DNA of 64,000 nucleotides from NCBI GenBank assembly GCA_036186865.1, contig AP025056.1:25466786-25530785 (forward strand), read 5' to 3'. The position numbers and the translations under genes are program-made. Position 1 is the stretch's first letter. Each line of letters begins with the position of its first letter. Below the pieces are notes generated by a model. The model made no database searches and was not told the origin of the DNA. It saw nothing but the letters and a program-made list of their open reading frames with translations. The stretch comes from Eustoma russellianum (lineage: Eukaryota > Streptophyta > Magnoliopsida > Gentianales > Gentianaceae). Shown here piece by piece: positions 58,722-64,000 of this stretch.

Positions 58722-59000
58722 GACATCGATCGATCGAAGTCCCTGGAAGGGAGAGATCGATGTCCTCAGAAGATTGCAGTTTTCGACACTGCCTGACATC
58801 GATCGATCGATGTCAGGGGCTGAAGTGACATCGATCGATCGATGTCACTTGGTTTAGAGATCGATGTCCTCTGAACAACATCGATCGATCGAAGTCCTTT
58901 GGCTGAGAGATCGATGCTCTCTGATTGACATCGATCGATCGATGTCAGGGGCTGAAGTGACATCGATCGATCGATGTCCCCAGCTTGAGAGATCGATGTC
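58722..59000. repeat. Array of 20-bp ATCGATCGAT palindromes
   Basis: Perfect GACATCGATCGATCGATGTC at 58795-58814, 58827-58846, 58927-58946 and 58959-58978. Variants (...GAAGTC) occur at about 58722 and 58878, and half-sites GAGAGATCGATGTC at about 58752, 58857, 58905 and 58987. The pair 58794-58846 repeats at 58926-58978, a period of 132 bp. Confidence 0.93.
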
Positions 59001-59121
59001 AACCAGTGAGTTCCAATCTCAACCATCTTTGGACATAGTGTGATTTACCCATCTTGCATCAAATATCAAACATAAATTTAACTCATTTAAAACATCTTTT
59101 TATCATCAAAACGTTTTTACA

Positions 59122-60091
59122 ACTTAAAAATCTCCCCCTTTTTGATGATTTCAAAACCACGATTCAAAAGATGTTTTTACATGATACATTTTCAACTATA
59201 CTTGATATTTTACAACTCCCCCTTAGTTCATGCTCCCCCTCAACCTATGCATCAAGTTTCATATTTTCATCATTTCAATATGTAAGATATCATGCCAAGA
59301 GACTTCATGCTATGTCATGCCACATCCAACTTCTCAAAGCTAACATGTTATGCATACTACCAACTTAAGACAATATAGCTAACTTAATATGCCAAACCAT
59401 GCCATGCCAAAACTATACAAAAAAAATCATATCAAGTCATACTAAGAACATGCCAAAACTATACCAAGCAATGTCTAACCAACAATTCCAAACATGGTGT
59501 CATACTAAGAACAACTATACCAAGCAATGTCTAACCAACACCAAGCAACGTCTAACCAACAATTCCAAACATGGTGTCATACTAAGAACAACTATACCAA
59601 GCAATGTCTAACCAACACCAAGCAACGTCTAACCAACAATTCCAAGCATGGTAAATCCAATGCCCAAACAATCATGCCAACAACCAAATATTTCTCCCTC
59701 TTTTTGAAAGCATCAAAACATAAGAGATATTAAAATAAAGGATAAATATCATTAGGAATATACCAAGTTTTGAGATACATAAGTAAACTCAAACTTGTAA
59801 AACTACTCCATAGCTACGAGGGAATGGGGATAACTACTCTTCATCAGAAGAGAAACATAATCCGGAGAGTGCCGCTTTAAGCTTTGTCTTTAATTTTGGT
59901 ACTTGGTCTTTTGTATAGTGAGCTCCGTTTCTAAATTTTTGACCCTTTTTGTGAGATTTGCGTTGTCCTTTTCCAAGTCATCAATACGGACTGCTTCCTT
60001 AGTTAAATCTTCTCCCATTGACCAAGTGTATCACGAATGTCGTCAATTTCGGCCTCAGCATCGAACTCTTCATCTGAACCACTCCCTTCCG
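59122..60091. other. Untranslated spacer between the accessory ORF and 3' LTR of element D
   Basis: Contains the polypurine tract next to the LTR and a 77-bp tandem repeat at 59437-59650. No ORF with recognisable content. Confidence 0.6.
59437..59650. repeat. Tandem repeat, 77-bp unit
   Basis: Units start CATACTAAGAACA at 59437, 59501 and 59578. Each contains CCAAGCAATGTCTAACCAAC and AATTCCAAACATGG. The first unit is shorter because it lacks the inner CACCAAGCAACGTCTAACC duplication. Confidence 0.88.
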
Positions 60092-61270
60092 TTATTGGGG
60101 CTTTTCCTTTGCCCTTTTGGGATGTGGAGGCTTGTTTTGGGGTGGCTGTGGTGATGGATGAGAGGAGGGTGCCATGGGAGGTTCGGTAGGAGACGGTGGA
60201 GAGATAGGATCTTCCGGCTCTTCCTCTTCTTGTTCTTGTTGTCCTCCCCGTTTTTGAGCCTCCTTCCGAGACTTATGTATTTGTTGGATGTTGGCTTTGG
60301 TGTAATAATCCTTATTGGTAATCTGTTCAGTATAGTTTTCATCCAATAATACATTAGCCTTTTTGAGCAATCTATAGATGAGATTGCTATAGGGAAGAGC
60401 CTTGGATTGCTTTGTTACGGCTTCTAGCATATTTGCAAATATAATCTCCCCAATATTCATAGCTTCTTTATTTGCAAGCCGATAAGCTATATAAAAATCC
60501 AAGTTGCTCGGAAGTTTAGCTGATTTTCCATTGATACAAAAAGTGACAAAGGCAAGTAAAACTCTATACACCAAAGGCATGTCATTTGTATTTTTGGTGG
60601 GGTGAAAACCAAGAAAATATTTAACTTCATTCTCAGAAATTTGATACTTGTAGGAATCCCACTTCCATGGATCAAAGTCTTCCCAACCCTCAGCAGGAAA
60701 GTCAAGAAAATCATTGATAGTCTTAGAACTAAACATCAACAACTGTCCATCTATCATTGTATGTAAGGCATAAGGCACACCATGTTGGTATTCTACCCAC
60801 GTATTAGCATAAAACATCCTAGTGTATCGAGTAGACATATTTGTCATTTGATCGACATCCCAAATATGTATCCATTTTTGATGATTAAACCAATCAATGA
60901 TTGGTTTCAACTCTTCATTTCTCAAAATGTCTTCAATTTTGAGCAGTTTAAGTGGAATGGTGGATCTTTTCTTGGGTTCCCATTCATGAAATAATGTTTG
61001 AGCTTTAAGAGTGATGTAGCCAAATTTACCTGTCCCTGTTGGCTCTTTCAAAGCATCCTTGTAATCTGAAGACTTCAGCCATGGAAAATTATTGAGAGTG
61101 AGCTTTTCCCTTGTTTCCTTCAACTCAGTGTTCTGAGATGCAGTTGATTTCTTCCTCAAACCTTGTGTTCTAGACCCCGTCGGAACTTGAGGGTGTGATT
61201 GTTGTGCCTCACCTTCACCTTCTTGTGAAGTTCTTGCTCTTTTGGAAGAGGGTTTTGATTTTGAAGCCAT
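60092..61270 (-). CDS. Accessory ORF of SIRE-like element, plant transposon-protein type
   Basis: An intact 392-codon frame in the same direction as pol, in the place where SIRE1-type elements carry an env-like ORF. It begins MASKSKPSSKRARTSQE, with a basic, serine-rich start that could act as a nuclear signal. A middle domain follows with NFPWLKSSDYKDALKEPTG, FYANTWVEYQHG, INDFLDFPAEGW, NLDFYIAYRLANKEAM and IGEIIFANML. The tail is E-rich then proline/serine-rich. The middle resembles the 'putative plant transposon protein' domain found in many plant retroelement ORFs. No transmembrane segment or signal peptide is apparent, which argues against a real envelope. Function unknown. Confidence 0.75.
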   Translation of the reverse strand: MASKSKPSSKRARTSQEGEGEAQQSHPQVPTGSRTQGLRKKSTASQNTELKETREKLTLNNFPWLKSSDYKDALKEPTGTGKFGYITLKAQTLFHEWEPKKRSTIPLKLLKIEDILRNEELKPIIDWFNHQKWIHIWDVDQMTNMSTRYTRMFYANTWVEYQHGVPYALHTMIDGQLLMFSSKTINDFLDFPAEGWEDFDPWKWDSYKYQISENEVKYFLGFHPTKNTNDMPLVYRVLLAFVTFCINGKSAKLPSNLDFYIAYRLANKEAMNIGEIIFANMLEAVTKQSKALPYSNLIYRLLKKANVLLDENYTEQITNKDYYTKANIQQIHKSRKEAQKRGGQQEQEEEEPEDPISPPSPTEPPMAPSSHPSPQPPQNKPPHPKRAKEKPQ

Positions 61271-61655
61271 TTGATGTTAGGGTTCGGATTTTGGAGATGG
61301 ATTTGAAGAATACGGTTGTATTTGTATCAAAGATGGAGTTTTTTCGCAAGAATTCTGAGTTTAGCAGAGAAATTTGGTGTATTTAGGACAAATTTCTTCG
61401 GTTTTGCAGAGAGAGTTTAGAGATTTCGTTTTGAGAGAAGAGGGAAAGTGAAGAGGAAAGAGAAAAGTGTAGATTTTAATGGTCTGTCCGCGTCGACATC
61501 GATCAATCGATGTCTGGGACTTCGATCGATCGATGTCCTAGACATAGATCGATCGATGTCTGTTTTTGCAGCAGATTCTTTGACTGTGATCGATCTATAT
61601 ATGCAAGGATCTGCATTTTTGACCTTTTTGACCTTTTAGCCTTGGTTAATCATTC
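61271..61655. repeat. Spacer with more ATCGATCGAT palindromes between RNase H and the accessory ORF
   Basis: GACATCGATCAATCGATGTC at 61495-61514, ACTTCGATCGATCGATGTC at 61519-61537, and AGACATAGATCGATCGATGTC just after, then GTGATCGATCTATAT near 61588. They lie about 200 bp upstream of the accessory ORF start. Confidence 0.8.
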
Positions 61656-62258
61656 CTAATCTTGCTCTAATTGATTCGAATGTCTCAGTGGTTCGAATGT
61701 CTCAGTGGGAAGGGATTTAGTAAAAATATCCGCTAGTTGGTCATTTGTTGGAACAAATTCAACGCATACCAATCCTTTTTGAATGCAATCCCTTATGAAG
61801 TGATGCCTCACTTCTATGTGTTTTGTTCTACTATGATGAACCGGGTTTTGTGCTATACTTATAGCTGATGTGTTGTCACATAAGATGGGAACCTTTTCAA
61901 ACTTAACATTGTAATCGTTCAAGATGTTGATCATCCAAAGTAACTGTGCACAACACGAAGCGGCCGACACATATTCAGATTCCGCCGTTGAAAGTGACAC
62001 ACTATTTTGTTTCTTGGAGAACCAAGAAACTAAGCAATCTCTAAGGAATTGACATGTCCCGGAGGTGCTTTTCCTATCAACAAGATTTCCGGCATAGTCG
62101 GAGTCACTATATCCTCTTAGATCAAAACAACCATTTTTGGGATAAAACAATCCAAAGTTCAAGGTTCCTTTTAAATACCTAAAGATACGTTTAACAGCAA
62201 CTAAATGTGATTCCTTAAGCATACTTTGAAATCTAGCACATAAGCACACAACATGCAA
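61656..62258 (-). pseudogene. Element D RNase H
   Basis: Contains AVKRIFRYLKGTLNFGLFY, GYSDSDYAGNLVDRKSTSGTCQFL, LVSWFSKKQNSVSLSTAESEYVSAASC, ILCDNTSAISIAQNPVHHSRTKHIEVRHHFIRD and DQLADIFTKSLP. These are all conserved blocks of copia RNase H, here with the SIRE-typical SWFSKKQ and SAASCC wording. It is separated from RT by a frame change near 62270. Confidence 0.9.
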
Positions 62259-62278
62259 AATATCTGGTCTACTAGCGG

Positions 62279-62611
62279 TTAAATAAAGTAAACGACAATC
62301 ATACCCCTATATTTGGTTACCTCAACCGGCTTTCCTTTTTCGTCTTTGTCAAGCTTTGTACTTGTGCTCATCGGAGTGCTCACACTTCTTCCATCCTCGA
62401 ATTTGTACTTCTTGAGCAAATCCTTTGTGTACTTTGTTTGAGATATGTACACTCCATCTTGAGTTTGCTTGATTTGTAGACCAAAGAAGTAGTTGAGTTC
62501 ACCCATCATGCTCATTTCAAATTCTCCTTCCATCAATTTTGCAAAATGCTCACAAAGAGAATCATTAGTAGCACCAAATATAATATCATCCACATAAATT
62601 TGAACAAGCAA
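62279..62611 (-). pseudogene. Element D reverse transcriptase, catalytic segment
   Basis: LVQIYVDDIIFGATND holds the RT YVDD active site. FEMSMMGELNYFFGLQIKQTQDGVYISQTKYTKDLLKK and STPMSTSTKLDKDEKGK follow. The preceding ALYGLKQAPRAWYDRL stretch (about 62690-62745) is present on the minus strand in a different frame from the reading above it. Confidence 0.9.
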
Positions 62612-62691
62612 TTGATGGTTTCCTTGTTCTTTAATAAAAAGAGTAGTGTCGACTTTTCCTCTTGAAAACTCGTTTTCAAGTAGGAAGTTAC

Positions 62692-64000
62692 TTAACCTAT
62701 CATACCAAGCCCTAGGAGCTTGTTTAAGTCCATAAAGGGCCTTTTTAAGTTTAAAAACATGATTTGGACAATCATGATTTTCAAACCCGGAGGTTGAGCT
62801 ACATAGACCTCTTCTTGAATTATTCCATTCAAGAATGCGGATTTCACATCCATTTGATATAGTTTGAAATCCTTATAGCATGCATATGCTAATAGCATCC
62901 TATTAGCTTCTAACCTAGCTACGGGGGCAAAAGTTTCATCATAGTCTATGCCTTCCTCTTGCCTATAGCCTTGGTCTACTAATCTAGCTTTGTTTCTAGT
63001 GATGTTTCCTTTATTATCCATTTTATTTCTAAATACCCGTTTAGTGCCAATTACGGGATGATCACTAGGTTTAGCAACCAATTCCCAAACATCACTTCTT
63101 TCAAATTGATTTAATTCTTCTTGCATAGCCAATACCCAATCTTCATCATTTATTGCCTCCTTTATGTTTTTAGGCTCAACTTGTGAAATGAAGACATTTT
63201 CATTGAATTTTCTCCTAGTCATTATGCCTTGGCTAGTTTCACCTAATATCAACTTTTTAGGGTGATTTTTCCTATACTTATATGAATCCGGTAAATTTGA
63301 GGTATCTCCTCCTACTTCTTCATTTTCAACCTTAGGTTCAAGTGGATCAATCCTAAGGTCAATAACAATATTACCTTTTGGATTCTCAAATTTCTCTATA
63401 TGGCTTACTTCAATTATTTCATCATCATCATCATCGTCATCATTAATGTTTGATTTGTCCTCATTGAGTTCACTAAATTTGACATGAATTGATTCTTCAA
63501 CTTTCATGCTTCTTTTATTATATACTCTAAATGCCTTGCTATTTTGGGCATAACCCATAAAGATTCCTTCATCCGCTTTGAAGTCGAGTTTATCCAAGTT
63601 ATCTTTGGTGTTAAGTATAAAGCACTTACAACCAAAAACCTTGAAATAACCAATATTTGGTACCCTACCTTTCCAAAGCTCATAAGGAGTCTTTTTGAGA
63701 AATGGTCTCAAGTAAACTCTATTGATCACATGACAAGCGGTATTTACCACTTCAGCCCAAAAATATTTGGGTAACTCAAATTCGTTTAGCATGGCTCTAC
63801 TCATTTCTTGAAGTGTTCTATTCTTCCTTTCCACAACACCATTTTGTTGAGGAGTTCTTGGAGCTGAGAAATTATGTCCATACCCCTTGGATATACAAAA
63901 TTCTTGAAATTCTCCATCAAACTCACCACCTCTATCACTTCTAATTTCCTTAATTATGTCCTCTCTTTGATTTTCTAATCTCTTACAAAGCTTTATAAAT
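62692..64000 (-). pseudogene. Element D integrase C-terminal part and RT start (open to the right edge)
   Basis: From the right edge the frame gives EIRSDRGGEFDGEF and APRTPQQNGVVERKNRTLQEM, the second and third catalytic acids of the integrase core. TPYELWKGRVPNIGYFKVFGCKCF and a DDDDDDD acidic linker lead to the RT opening (EALND-like INDEDWVLAMQEELNQFERSDVW, then YDETFAPVARLEAN and DVKSAFLNG). It loses frame near 62790, just before the ALYGLKQAP block. The 5' part of the element lies beyond 64000. Confidence 0.9.

Overview
This window is nuclear DNA from a flowering plant, most likely a eudicot. It is AT-rich, has many short exons with GT-AG introns, and carries the usual plant transposons: three Ty1/copia elements, one Ty3/gypsy element, L1-type LINEs, a MULE, tRNA-derived SINEs and an endogenous caulimovirid. 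I cannot name the species. Only two host genes can be supported, and both are complete housekeeping genes: methylenetetrahydrofolate reductase (minus strand, 11 coding exons, 594 codons) and the gamma subunit of the cytosolic chaperonin CCT/TRiC (CCT3, plus strand, 13 coding exons, 557 codons). I rebuilt both exon by exon; every junction keeps frame, and one CCT3 intron uses a GC donor.

Layout. 1-421: LINE endonuclease fragment. 1051-7774: a decayed TNT1-like copia element (minus strand) with a 3.07-kb LTR-like insertion inside its RNase H region. 7775-9227: non-coding. 9233-14028: a young copia element (minus strand) with GTATA target duplications and unusual TA...TA LTR ends. 14034-15550: dispersed non-coding repeats. 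15807-21654: MTHFR. 21800-24000: non-coding and microsatellites. 24015-31035: a nearly complete endogenous pararetrovirus that looks florendovirus-like (primer site, movement protein, coat/zinc knuckle, protease, RT-RNase H, overlapping ORF2, promoter), broken by several frame changes and flanked by simple repeats. 31036-35880: AT-rich non-coding DNA with a hAT-like remnant and a SINE-like end.

35882-50523: CCT3. Its 8.35-kb intron 7 holds an L1 fragment that is itself split by a small gypsy element with GAATG target duplications, then further LTR relics. 50524-53400: 3' flank with SINEs. 53400-54855: MULE transposase relic. 54860-57790: non-coding DNA, a SINE with an 18-bp target duplication, and a long AC/AT microsatellite. 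57794-64000: 3' part of a SIRE/Maximus-like copia element (minus strand) with an extra 392-codon ORF between pol and the 3' LTR.

No multi-gene pathway or defence system is visible. The strongest unexplained signals are three: (1) a 20-bp palindrome, GACATCGATCGATCGATGTC, repeated in arrays inside the LTRs of unrelated elements; (2) the pararetrovirus with its uncharacterised ORF2, apparently lodged in simple repeats; (3) the intact accessory ORF of the SIRE-like element.
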